Shown in pieces: positions 38,821-49,808 of a DNA stretch of 64,000 nt; positions within the stretch are counted from its first letter, which is position 1; each line of letters begins with the position of its first letter. The DNA lies in NCBI RefSeq assembly GCF_041296385.1, contig NC_091014.1, positions 19,133,578 to 19,197,577 on the forward strand, given 5' to 3'. The notes under the pieces were generated by a model, which saw nothing but the letters and a program-made list of their open reading frames with translations, was not told the DNA's origin and searched no databases. The stretch comes from Aphelocoma coerulescens. Lineage: Eukaryota > Chordata > Aves > Passeriformes > Corvidae. The translations under genes were made by a program, and so were the position numbers.

Positions 38821-41256
38821 AGGATTTTCTGTTGAATTACTTTGATAGATATCAATAAAACTGCATTTGGAATGTGTGAAAATATAATTAAAAAAAATAT
38901 TTTTAAATTTGATGCCTCATGAATTTTTGGCATGATGTTAAAATAAGGCAGCAGTTTTAAGACAAAGTGGCCCAAAAAAAAAAAATATTATAAACTATTT
39001 AAATATCATTATATCTAACAAAAAAAATTTTCCTGTGGTCTTCTGTGATAGTTTTCATGTACCAGAGTTTATGTTTTGATCTCAATTAAATAATCTTGAT
39101 GCAGTCAAGTGTTAACTTCAATCACTATTGAAGATTTTACTTCAGGAATCTGAAAATGGATTGTTTGCAGAGTATGTGTTAATATTTCAGGAGTCTTGTA
39201 TAAATAAGAAATTTATTAATCAATTAATCATAACCCAAGCATTAATTAAAGGCAGTAAAATCAAATCACATTCTATAATAAATTAATCTTTCATTTTTTC
39301 CTTGAAGAGAAGGAAAAATATGTACTGGAGAGAAAACTATATGATATATTAAGAGAAGTGATGTGCCTTTCTTTCCCATCCAGAAAATTTTCTCAGAACC
39401 CCTACAGAGACCTCTGTGAAATTAGTGTGGGAGGACAAAGATGGGAAAACCCAGATCAGCTTAAGAGTATGTTTCTTGGCCATCAGCTTTTTGTACTTTA
39501 TATTTATCTGGCTAGAAAAGGTGTTCTATTCTCTTCATACAGTCATAATATAATTTTTTCATAAAATTATTAGTATTTGATGTAGCAGGAGGAAGTGACA
39601 ATTTAGGGAAATGTCTATATCTATATTTAACAGTAAGCTTACAGTAAACTGTGCTTGTGACTTCATTTCTATATTAAAAATACAAACATAAAATTCATGC
39701 AATGAACAAAAATCTGAGGTAGATCACTGAACTTGCTGGGTTTTACACCATCTATTTTACATGTGTGAGCTGATCTCATTGAACTTATGCAATTTAGGAT
39801 CATATAAATAAGAAGAAACTCAACATTTTGTGGCTGGTTGGGATGTGGGGGTGGAATGGGGAGGGAGCAGTTTATGGATGTCAAGCAAAGGCAAACATTA
39901 TAGTTTCTACCCTAGTTAAATAGAAAATAACTATTATGACTTTGGAATATCTTTTGTCAATGTGTTTCTACTCTCCCTTACTCAAACTAATTAGACTAAG
40001 ATAGTTAAAAATCTACTAATGATTTTGACAACCCTGGCTCTGAAAGGTCCCATTCAAGACTGGGTTTAATTGATCCTTTGCAAGACGACTGTGGTTTTTT
40101 CAAATCAGACTGCTCAGGTGCTTCCAGATGGGCCCCAGCATGCAGCACAATCAAAATCACTACTCACATTCTCAAAATCACGGTTCGAGGTGCCTAGACC
40201 TCATTAGGAGCATGTTTATTATTCAGAAGCTGACACCTCATTGCAATAGGTAATGTGAGTCCAACAGGTTTTTTCAGTGGTGCAGATGACTCTCAGAACA
40301 GCAGCAGCAGCAGCAGCAGCAAAGCACTCTGCCCTTGGTGGCTGCAGCTCACAAAGTCATGGCAGATGAAAACTAGCAAAATGAATTCATGTCTGATGGG
40401 TTGTTTTTGCCACAGCAGCTGTGCTTTGAAGGTGGGCAAGCCAAGGAAGTTAAGTTTGGCTCACACAGAGTGTTTGGCTCTGAGTCAACTCTGTGCCCAT
40501 ACATGTGAATGAGCCAAGCCAGTAGGAATACTTTGGCATTACCTTCTGGCTGTCACAGTGACCTTATATATCACTTCACGCATTCTCCCTTTTGTATGTG
40601 TATAATCAGTTCCAATGGATCGACTAATGTTTTGGCATGAGTTTGCCTTGGCTCCGGCTTCAGATTTTCTGGCCTGTTTATACAAGTTCCATCCAGCATG
40701 CTTGTAAAAGTCATTAACAAATACTTAAGAATAACTATTATACATTTTTATGTTCTAGAAAATGGAAAAAGAGATAAATCTGAGGCAAAGATATTGAAAA
40801 TAAAATAAGCAACAAAATTAACATAAGAATTTCCACTTTTCCATGTATCAAAAAAAGGTCAACATAACACTTAAAATTTTTTCTGGTTGCTCAGCTTAGG
40901 TATTATATATGTGAAATACAAAGGGCTTTATGTGTACTCATATGCATTCATATATTTATATGTAGGGTGTATGTATGACTGTTTGTCAAATTATTATGTA
41001 AGAATGAGGGGAAAAAATCATTGGCAATAACTTCTTATCAAGGAAAGAGTGAAGTATAATCGGTATTTTTTGCCAATACTGGAGGAAGATGTTTCAATGT
41101 GGTATCATTGGTCTCTACTCAGAAATTGTAGGCTATAATTTAGAGCATGTTCTGTTACATAAACAATATATCTTCACAGAGTAGTGGCATCAATAACATT
41201 TCCTATTGTTAAATTAGTCTGGTGATTTTTTTTTTTTTAATTTAGACATATATACA
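38821..41256. other. AT-rich stretch with a GC-richer patch near 40.1-40.7 kb
   Basis: Mostly AT-rich with an A12 run near 38973-38984. The 40080-40700 interval is GC-richer and contains a CAG repeat (listed separately). I cannot assign a gene or transposon to it. Confidence 0.45.
40299..40319 (+). repeat. (CAG)7 microsatellite
   Basis: Seven perfect CAG units. In the 85-codon ORF at 40255-40512 they read as a serine run (AGC frame). The ORF has no other recognisable feature, so translation is doubtful. Confidence 0.95.
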
Positions 41257-41414
41257 TGTTTTGGTTTAACTCCAGCCGGCAGCTAAGGACCACACAGCTG
41301 CTTGCTCAGCACCACCCCCTCCATGGTGAGATGGGGCGAGAATGAGAATAGTAAAACCTGTGTGTTGAGATAAGAACAGTTTAATAATTGAAATAAAATG
41401 TAATAATAATAATA

Positions 41415-41450
<36 letters not shown>

Positions 41451-41824
41451 GAGATAACAAAACCAGAAAGAGACATAACACTCGAGAGAAAAAAGTTATG
41501 CACAATACAATTGTTCACCACCTGATGACAATGCCCAGTCCACCCCCAGCAATAATTTGCCCTTGCCAACCAAGTCCCCCAATGCAGATACTGGGCATGG
41601 TGTGCTATGGTGTGGAATATCCCTCTGGACATTTTGGGTCAGATGTCCTGCCCTGCCACCTCCCAGCTTCTTGTGCACCTGATCACTGACTAATGGTCAG
41701 CACTACTTAGCAACAATTAAACCATCAAAGTGTTATCAACATTATTCTCATAGTGAATCCAAAATACAGCACTGTACCCACTACTAGGAGTAAAATTAAC
41801 TCTATCCCAGATGAAACAAGGACA
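41257..41824 (-). mobile_element. Solo ERV LTR with 5-bp target duplication ATACA
   Basis: The element runs TG...CA (plus strand 'tgttttggtttaactccag' at the left, '...gatgaaacaaggaca' at the right) for 568 bp. It is flanked by a perfect 5-bp direct repeat ATACA at 41252-41256 and 41825-41829. Read on minus, it has the CTATCCCAG/GAGTTAATTTT-type 5' end, the 'ggaatatccctctgg' and 'cttcttgtgcacct' blocks in U3, and the CCGGCTGG...AACCA-type 3' end, all known from a common songbird LTR. An (AAT)n tract at 41401-41449 sits inside it. No internal retroviral genes adjoin it, so it is a solo LTR left by recombination. Confidence 0.93.
41401..41449 (+). repeat. (AAT)n microsatellite inside the LTR
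   Basis: About 16 AAT units with one AGT interruption, next to the LTR's A-rich 'ttgaaataaaatg' sequence. From memory, related songbird LTRs carry a similar tract at this place, so it is likely to have come in with the element and then expanded. It makes a spurious leucine/isoleucine-run ORF on minus. Confidence 0.95.
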
Positions 41825-41850
41825 ATACAATATTGATTAGCATAGAGTAG

Positions 41851-42338
41851 TGATGCCTTTTCCTGGTCTTAAAATCAAGAGTCATACACGGTTAGAAGGG
41901 GAAAAGGGATTTTACCTTGGTATTTATTTTAAGGATCCTTAGGTGCACACGTCCAGGTCATATGCATCGAGATGCACCCCGCCGAGTCTATCTATGTCTC
42001 TCTCTCTCTGTTCCCCCCCCCCCCCAACATTGGGTATAACATTATAGGTTTTACTAATTAGCATATCTATCAAAGATTCCGCACTGAGAGGCTCAAGTGA
42101 GCCCCTGTCCCCAAGGAACCTTCCCCTGGATGGTTCTATCTTGGTTTACAGAATGTGTTCTGGAGAGGACCTTGGAGTCTGGGGCACACTGATCTCTAGC
42201 TATGAAGCTTCTAAAATGTTTAGTCTCTCAGCTTAACAAACAAGTCCAAGAATGTAGGCAAAAAGCACTAAGAATACAGAAGTTGTAAAAAGGTATAACA
42301 GGGGTATAAAAGAAAAGGCAAAAATCTTCATGGCATCA
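41851..42338 (-). mobile_element. Solo ERV LTR with 7-bp terminal inverted repeats and 4-bp target duplication
   Basis: The 488-bp element begins TGATGCC (41851-41857) and ends GGCATCA (42332-42338), a perfect 7-bp inverted repeat. It is flanked by a 4-bp direct repeat GTAG (41847-41850 and 42339-42342). Read on minus, it has an AATAAA signal (41923-41928) near its 3' end. The tract between includes 'ctcggcggggtgcatctcg'-type sequence, a G13 run and GA repeats (plus strand C13 at 42013-42025). A 4-bp duplication is usual for gammaretrovirus-like (class I, ERV1) integrases, so I place it there. No gag, pol or env sequence remains. Clean ends suggest a fairly recent insertion. Confidence 0.92.
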
Positions 42339-43923
42339 GTAGTAAATGAGTCCCAAGGTTTATCACTGTGCTATAATAGTTACTGATATAAACTGGTAAA
42401 TATTCCTAATTATTTTTAAATCTCTGAAGAACTTCTGTTATCTGAGATTGATTTTTTTGGATACAAGATTTGAATTGGCACAAGAAAGCAAGGACAAAAA
42501 TTCTCACAAACTGTTGTTGCTGTAATCATAAGATGACAATACAACTATTACATGAAAATTACTTCACCTCTCTTCTTTTCATTGTAGAAGCAGTTATTAA
42601 CCACAGTGAAGAAATGAACTTCACTGGATTAAACGCAACACATAAATATATAAAAAAATCTTTATTCCAAATAATCCCATCTGAATAAGGACAAGTAACC
42701 CATTATCCCTCAGAAAGTTGTATATTCATTACATCTGGTAATTCACCTGAAGGCTTTAAAGAAGAATTTGATTAATTGAAAACTAAATAGGTAAACTCAT
42801 GAAGAGCCATTATTCTTAAGAATTTCTTCTTCTATTAAATGCTAGAAATTATTTTTCATGTTGATGATGGGAAAATAATAGTAACAAAGAAAATAATCAT
42901 AAAGAAGCTTATTCATGTTACTGTGCAACTGAGGCTTGGAGGAAACATCTCGAGTTCAAATTCTGGGTCCATTTAGTGTCTCTTCACTCTGCTGAATTGT
43001 GATGAGGACATACACAGCAGGGGTTATATTGAGGTCACCAACTGATTTCATTTAGAATAATTCACTGTCAAATAGTGGCAACCTTTACTGTGACCTTGAG
43101 ATGGATTGAAACCAGTAAGCCAATGGCTAAGGAGAAAAATAAAATAAATAACCTGGCCTTTCTCACTCTCTTGAGTGTAAAAGAATGGAAATAATTTAAA
43201 CAAAAGTAAAAAATCTCACTTTTTGAATAACTTAGAATTCTGAGAATGAGCTTTCTTTATTTCAACTGGTATAGCTTATCAGCCTCTTTTACTCAGGTTC
43301 ATCTGGCTGGCATACAGTTCAAGCAGAGAAAAGGACATCTCTAGAGTGGAATTAAGACCTTAGATACCTAAACCAGTTGCTGAAACTTAGAAAAGATGAC
43401 TCAAAGTCCAAATTAATGTTGTATGTATTACTAAAAAAAGACCAAAAAAAATATTTACAGAACTTATTCGAGAGTTATGACTTTCATCTGAGATAATTTG
43501 AGTGTCTCATAAGATGAGACAAATAATCTATTAATTCTGTTCACTGAAAATTCTTCCATTCTACGCATGGAATATAGTTTGCTGTATAAATGCATCAATT
43601 TTTTTTTTATATTTAAAGGGAAAAATGGAAAAGGGCTTTTTAGTTTTAAAACCTCAATTCAATAAATTTTCAGTTTCTCATGCAAAAAAATATTCCATTT
43701 AGGAACAATGGGAGCGGGAAACTGGAGGTTTTTTTCTGCAAATTCTATTCCTAAGTGTTAAAAACTGGTGGAATTTTGGATCCAGGCAGGATTTTCCAGC
43801 CTGGATGGCCACAGCTGCAGATTTGGCTGATGTTGTTATGAAGAGACAGGAAGCTGCTTGCTACTTAACAAGGATATATTGGATAGTGAAAGCCCGAGAA
43901 TGATGAAAATTATATGGCATAAG
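42339..43923. other. AT-rich non-coding stretch
   Basis: Nothing is recognised apart from short ORFs. The last 150 bases or so (43770-43923) are GC-richer and might be a leftover of internal ERV sequence upstream of the next LTR, but I see no motif to prove it. Confidence 0.45.
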
Positions 43924-44471
43924 TGGTAGAGACTCTACAAGAGCTGGGTGGAAGGAAAATAATTTTCTTCATAATAGCCTGTATGGTTCTGTGTTTATTA
44001 CTTGTGACTAAAATAGTGTTGATAATACACCAATGTGTTTGGTGTGACACTTGTTTCTCACTCTGCTCCTTCAGCTGCGAGATGGCCAACAGTCAGGGAG
44101 AGGACACAGCTAGGACAGCTGACCCCAACTGACCAAGGGACACGCTGTATCCTATGATGTCGTGCTCAACAGTAAAACCTCTGGGAAAGAAGGGCAAAGG
44201 AGGAGTAAGCAATTCTTGTTTACGGTGTTTGTCTTCCCAAGTAACCATTACACACGTTTTCCAGAAAGTGGTTAAACATCTGCCTGCTGACAGGACATAG
44301 CAAATAAAGGACTTATTTTGCTTTGCTTGCACACAGAGCTTTGTTTCACTTATTACATTGTCTTTATCTTGATCCCTGAATTTTTCTCACTTTTGCTCTC
44401 CCTGGTCCCATCAGTAGGGGAATGAATGAATAGCTTTGTAGGACTTAGCTACTGGCCATTTTTCTCCAGCA
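43924..44471 (+). mobile_element. Diverged ERV LTR
   Basis: Plus-strand blocks match the LTR group of 16718-16965 and 19159-19721: 'aattttcttcataatagcctgtatgg', 'agtgttgataa', 'cagctgaccccaactgacc', 'gtcgtgctcaac', 'gtttgtcttcccaagtaacc', 'ttgctttgcttgcaca', 'ttgtctttatct' and 'ttctcacttttg'. The right end is near 44471. The left end is uncertain (about 43924-43940), and I find no matching target duplication. It is more diverged than the copies with clean ends and so probably older. Confidence 0.85.
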
Positions 44472-46333
44472 CCCTTCTGCCTTGACTATGCTGGCCTTGT
44501 AGGTTCATGATTTAGGCTAGTCTGAGATTGGCCTCAGAAAGTTTTCATAAGGTGAAGATTTTACATCTCTTTTAGCCTAATCAGCTGGGTTATTCTTTGT
44601 AGTCAATGAAGAGAGACAAGCACTTTGAAAAACCGATTTATCCTCTCATTAAATAGGTACATAACACACAGGTAGGAAAAAATGTACTTTGAAGGTGTCT
44701 CTTTTCATTGACCATGGAGAGAATGTAATTGAGACCTAAATTAGAGTATGCCTGTAACGTGTAACCTAGAGGACATGAACCCAAGAGTGAGTGTACACTA
44801 AGGTTCAGTTCCTTCAAAAGATTTAGACCCCAGTTATCTTCATATCAGAGAAGTCAGGAAATCCTCAATACTTCTGAGGATCCAGGTTAAAGCTATTTTT
44901 GCCTATTTCTATGGTAAATAAACAGTTCTTTCACACAAGGTTCATGTTTGCTGACAGCATACAAATACATTCACATGGCTTCATAACAGTGAACACTTAA
45001 GAAGTTTTAAACTTTATTCACTTCTGTATAGTATATGGGATTCTAAACTTATGAAAATGTAGATCTGAGTTACATTAAATGAATCTTTTTGCTTTTTCAA
45101 ATTTGTCTTTCAAACAACCTTTGTCCTCCACACACACACACACAAAAAAGATTTGTGTAATTTTACTGTAATATGCTTATCCTTTCACACACAACATCTA
45201 ATGCTACTTAGAACTGTACTGTGGCATAAACTGCAAAGCAACATATCTAATGCAAAAAAAAGTTTAATGGATTGAGCAGAAAGAGATTAAAATATACAAA
45301 TTAACAACTCAAGATGGAACGAAATGTTGTTGGAAGTTCAGTCAAAATGAATGAGTGTCCAAACAGGTTGGTAAAGAACATTAAGAAAAAATTTCATCCT
45401 GAGAAATTAAGGATAAGGAGAGAATTCCAAACCTCAGTCTCCCTGAACTCACCAGGAAAGCTCACTCTTCCTTTCTGAGACAGAGTTTTGTCATTACACC
45501 AAAATCAAATGTGACTTATGTAATGGTGTGAATTTTACATTGCTAAATTGATTTTGCTGCATGTGATTTTGTGATGATTAGAAACTAATGGGCAAAAGAA
45601 AATTAGCAAAGGATGCTTAAAAGGATAAAGCAAGCTTTTGAGATGTTTTAAATAAATTTACACTGGTATACACAAAGAACAGCCTAAGTGCTTTCATGGA
45701 GGATTTATAAAATTTGAAAACACTGGGTAAGGACAAATGCCTATTTTTGAAGTAAAAGAATAAATGGAAAATTATTGACCTGTCAGTTCTATTTCAATTT
45801 ACCACATTAACCAAAGTAATACTAACATTAGAACCTTAAGAAAACATGTAGAAAAATAATGGTCAGCAATAATTTTTTGTGAATATTTATGTCATACCAA
45901 TATAATTTGTCTTTAAGATAAACACTGAGGAAGAATAATGAAGATGCAGAAGAAATCATACATGTAACTTGACCTAGGAAGAATTCTTTTGCTCTGATGA
46001 TGAATTTTTCACTATATTCTCTTAATGTAAACATGGATATGTTCAAATATATACTGTGGCCAAAAAAAAAGAATTACTGGATTCTTCATGCCCAACCACT
46101 AATCTTAAAATGAGGCAGGTGAGATGGAACAGATACTAAGGGAAGTTTTCTGATAGCAAAAGGAACTGAACATTGAAACGGGTTTGTGGCAGCAGAACAT
46201 CCACTGCCTGTTTTTAGCATTTTTGTTAGGAAGGAGGTATGTTGGTAAACTAAACAAGGCCTCAGATTGATAAGATCACAAAGTTATGGTCTTGTGAGCT
46301 GCACTTTTCTGTCAGTTACAGACTGTCAGAGAC
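44472..46333. other. AT-rich non-coding stretch
   Basis: Contains a short (CA)n run near 45130-45143. No gene or transposon is recognised. Confidence 0.5.
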
Positions 46334-47144
46334 TGAAAATAGTTCATGCCTCAAACATTGATATAAAGTTTTGCTCATTATAAAGAAGCTACAACCGAAA
46401 AAGCTTCCCTGAAGAGTGGGACTTTGAACTGAAAGTCAAACTGTTGAGTAGATAAAGGGAAAACACATTGTTAGTCATCTCAGGCTGAGGGAAAGGTTTT
46501 CATCCACAAAAGGCCAAAGCCACCAGCTGCAGCTATTCCCAGTTGAGTTTGGGGTGGGGGGAGAGCACATCTCACAGAAGCCAGGTTTACACAGACTCCC
46601 CCCAACCAAGGGGGGAGGAGGAGGTTTTGGGTGCATGGTGCAACCTCTGGTGAGAGGCAATAAACACCCATCCCCTGTTACACAAACTGGCCCAGCTGTG
46701 GAACCCCCAACCCCACAGGCCACATCCACGGGACATTCACATGAGAGGCTTGGCCCCACAGGGCTGCACAGAGTCTGCTGTGAGAGACTGCCCCCCACCC
46801 CAGGGGGCCATGGCTGGACATGCCCACCCAGCCTGAGCATGTACACCCATGGGACTCTGTGCCTTCTGGGGGGAGCTTCACCACCGGGAAGACCAGCTGG
46901 AGAGGATCAACGAACATCGTTGGGATCCATGGAGTGGTGATATTTTCCTTATTCTGTCCCTGTCACTCTTTCTATCCCCCCCACCTATCTTCTACTTCTT
47001 TCTTCCTTTCTTTCTTTCTTTCTCTCTCTCTCTCTCATATTTACCATCAAATAAAACCTTTACTATTGTCACTGGTATATGGTTTTGTTTGCACCTTAAT
47101 TCGGGCAGACGCATTTCTAAGAACCTTAAAACTGGATCATAACA
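46334..47144 (+). mobile_element. ERV LTR (different family) with likely 5-bp target duplication GAGAC
   Basis: A GC-rich block with C/G runs (about 46540-46900) is followed by a pyrimidine tract with (CTTT)n and (CT)n at 46998-47037, an AATAAA signal at 47050-47055 and about 90 bp ending 'ggatcataaca' at 47144. That order fits U3, R and U5 of a retroviral LTR on plus. The best left end is TG at 46334, because GAGAC directly precedes it (46329-46333) and also directly follows CA at 47145-47149. Terminal inverted repeats are weak beyond TG/CA, so the left boundary is inferred from this duplication. ORFs of 120-128 codons here lie on both strands and are compositional artefacts. Confidence 0.75.
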
Positions 47145-49430
47145 GAGACAAACAGAATGCCCTAATTTTATTCATGTGTATGAATAAATCTATTGTGTAG
47201 GATATTATGGCCCTAGGTAAATAACAGATAAAAAGATTGTTACACAAGTGCCTCTATTAACTATGTCAGGAATGTCTGTCCATACATCTAATGCTATGAA
47301 TCATGAATTCATAAATCATGTAAAGGAAAATTAAAATAATGAAAATACTCCGCAGAATTTTTAAAGACAGAAAGCTCACAAACAACCCTTCGACCAGAGA
47401 TATTAGTAGAACTAGTATACACATTTTTCAAAGTGAAAAGGTAACAAACAATAATTTCAGTGGTGGCATAAAGTGATTCTTCAGTAATTCATCAGTCAAA
47501 CCTCAAATCAATAAAAAGTTACTCTATAAGCCTGCTGCAGATCTGGCCATTTTTATTATAGTGTAATAATAAATTAATAAACACATCCAGAAATTTAAGG
47601 CTAAGGAAAGTAGTATCATCATTAAATATCTATGAATGATCCATCACGACTTGTTTTTTTTCTTCTTCTATTACCAAATGTAGACTTGTGAAATTTAGAA
47701 AAGCGGACAAAAACTGCCTCGGAGGAGAAAGACACCAGGTAATAGGAAAGTAAATCAGAGGCATAGGAGATGAATAATTGAAAGCAATGATTTTTCTATA
47801 TCTACATTAAACTATTTCCATAGTGTACAAAAATATATATTAATGCAGTGATATGGTTTTTTACCCAATACACTAATGTATTTGACATTTTACCATATGT
47901 TTAAAATTATGTGCTTCACAGTATACTCTTGAATTCAGTTTAGCACACCTGACTGCTGGAGCTTTATCTAACTTTTGCTTATGTCAATGAAAAAACTGGC
48001 TTTGGAATGACTGAAGATAATAGCTTTACTGAAGGTTGATTAGATTTGCCATTGACTTTTATAATTTTTAGTTTCAAGAAGTGATACAACTGTTAGATGT
48101 CACAGTCATTCTGTATCTCATATCACACTGGAATTGTATGAAAGGCATTTAAATCTCCCTTCAAATTAAAAGGGTTTTATTTTAGATAGTCACCTAAAAT
48201 GCCCATCATCAGAATGTTCAAGTTCTTCTGCACCATAATGACAATAAACTAAATCTATAGACAAATTTAGTCAATGTAGTAAAAATTGTGTATCTACTTG
48301 ATTCCTAGTGTGCATAAGAGATTTGTCCTATAAGCTTTCTTGTTTTTATGCAAAACCAAAGAAATTTATGTAAATTGCCCATACGTTAAGCCCTGAGAAA
48401 TTAAATTTTACTGTGAATAGTCTCTGATTTGATACATGAGATTCATTATTTCCATCTGAATTTGTTTTGCACCTCTATTGTATAAATAAAAGTTATATTT
48501 GCACATTGTCTGTATATCAGCTAAGCAATTCAGCTCCTATTATGAAATATGGTGCATGTTTCCTGGAGTCTTAAACATGAATTACCTGTCTTGCAAATTT
48601 CCTAATTAGTTCAACCAATTTTCTTTCTGTCTCCAGGTAATATGAACCAGTGATCTGAATCTGATGTTGTTAACAAAATAAAGTGCTGAACAAATGTTTT
48701 AGGTCACAGTCTGTTTATAGCATTAGAAAGAGTGCCTTATTTGTTCCCTAATTTATATATTTTGATTTATTTATTAATTTATCAGAAAAAAAAAAAAAGA
48801 AAATAAAAATAAAGGATTCTTAGACCTTCATAATGGTTCACATCTGTTTCAAAGTACCCATTGATGCAGCTGTCAGCTTTCAAGGGATTGCTAATTTTAA
48901 ATGCAAGATTTCAGTGTCAGAAGAAAAAGGCATTTCCACAGTGTGATTCACCATTCTGTCTCACTTTCTACGTGCCTGCATTATACCACAATTTTTAATA
49001 ACATTATTTTAGTTCACCCATGATGATTTCTATTTATTTAAGTCTGAAACAATTTAATTTTTAAAAAATATCAGATGAATAGAGCTTGAACTTATTAATC
49101 CATCCATTCACATTTTGAATTACAGTGCATGGCTTTGCATCTGTAGTGTAGCTCATATTCTGTACTGGAAAATTACCATAATAGAATCACTGACTGTAAT
49201 GCAGAAGTAACCTGTGGAAGCTCATATTGTGAGTATTTTTGTGGTATTGAGAAACTAATGCAAAATACTTGTAAGGATGAAATTCATTCCTGCCTTTAAT
49301 GTTAGCAGTGAAAAAATTAATCACTGAGATAACTTCAATAATCAATGTATTCAAACAGACTAATCAAAATTTACCCCCAATTTAAAATCCAGACTGTGTC
49401 TTCAGTGATGTTGCGAGTAGTGAAATTTTA
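47145..49430. other. AT-rich non-coding stretch
   Basis: Only short ORFs and an A12 run near 48786-48797. Nothing is recognised. Confidence 0.5.
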
Positions 49431-49808
49431 GGAAAATTCCTCCAGTTGACTCCATTCCTTGGAGTCATTCCTTCAGGGGAGGGTAACAGTTCAGACAGGG
49501 ACATAGCCAGGGCAACTAACACAAATTAAAACAGCTTTTCTGTACCATAATAGCCATGCTCAGCAATAAAATGGGAGAGGCATGTTACAAAAGGAGTGAT
49601 GTTCCAAAGTAGGCATTGCTCAGAGATTGTCTGGGCACAGGTCTGCTTGTAGGAGTGGTGAGTGGTTTTAAGGGTTTTTTTCCCCAGGTATTAAGCTGTC
49701 TTTTTCTTGATCCATTAGTTTTTCTCATTTTTTTTTTCTTTCTGATTCTCTCTGTCAACCCTCTGGGGAAGTGAGTGAGCAAATGGGCTGGGGTCAACCC
49801 ACCCCACA
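49431..49808 (+). mobile_element. Diverged, 5'-truncated ERV LTR
   Basis: Plus-strand blocks resemble the LTR at 43924-44471: 'cagacagggacatagccagggcaact', 'ccatgctcagcaataaaatggg', 'attaagctgtctttttcttgatcc', 'ttctcattttt', 'gattctctctgtc', 'gaagtgagtgagc' and a terminal 'ggtcaacccaccccaca' near 49792-49808. The 5' start is poorly defined. The copy is heavily mutated and short. Confidence 0.75.

Noticed and set aside
40171..40200. tRNA B-box-like GGTTCGAG near 40183, possible tRNA-derived SINE
   Set aside because: No matching A box at the right distance upstream, no cloverleaf and no A-rich tail; the match to the B box is partial.
40255..40512. Serine-run ORF at the CAG repeat
   Set aside because: Only 85 codons, with the repeat as its only feature; no domain and no splice or promoter context that supports translation.
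41266..41632. Minus-strand ORFs with long leucine or isoleucine runs
   Set aside because: The runs are translations of the (AAT)n microsatellite within the LTR; no other coding evidence.
41257..44471. A provirus bounded by the LTRs at 41.3 and 43.9 kb
   Set aside because: They differ in orientation (minus versus plus) and in divergence, the first has its own complete target duplication, and no retroviral coding sequence lies between.
46475..47200. Several ORFs of 97-128 codons on both strands
   Set aside because: They overlap one another inside the LTR at 46334-47144, and their Pro/Gly-rich or Ser/Leu-run sequence reflects C/G runs and the (CTTT)(CT) tract.
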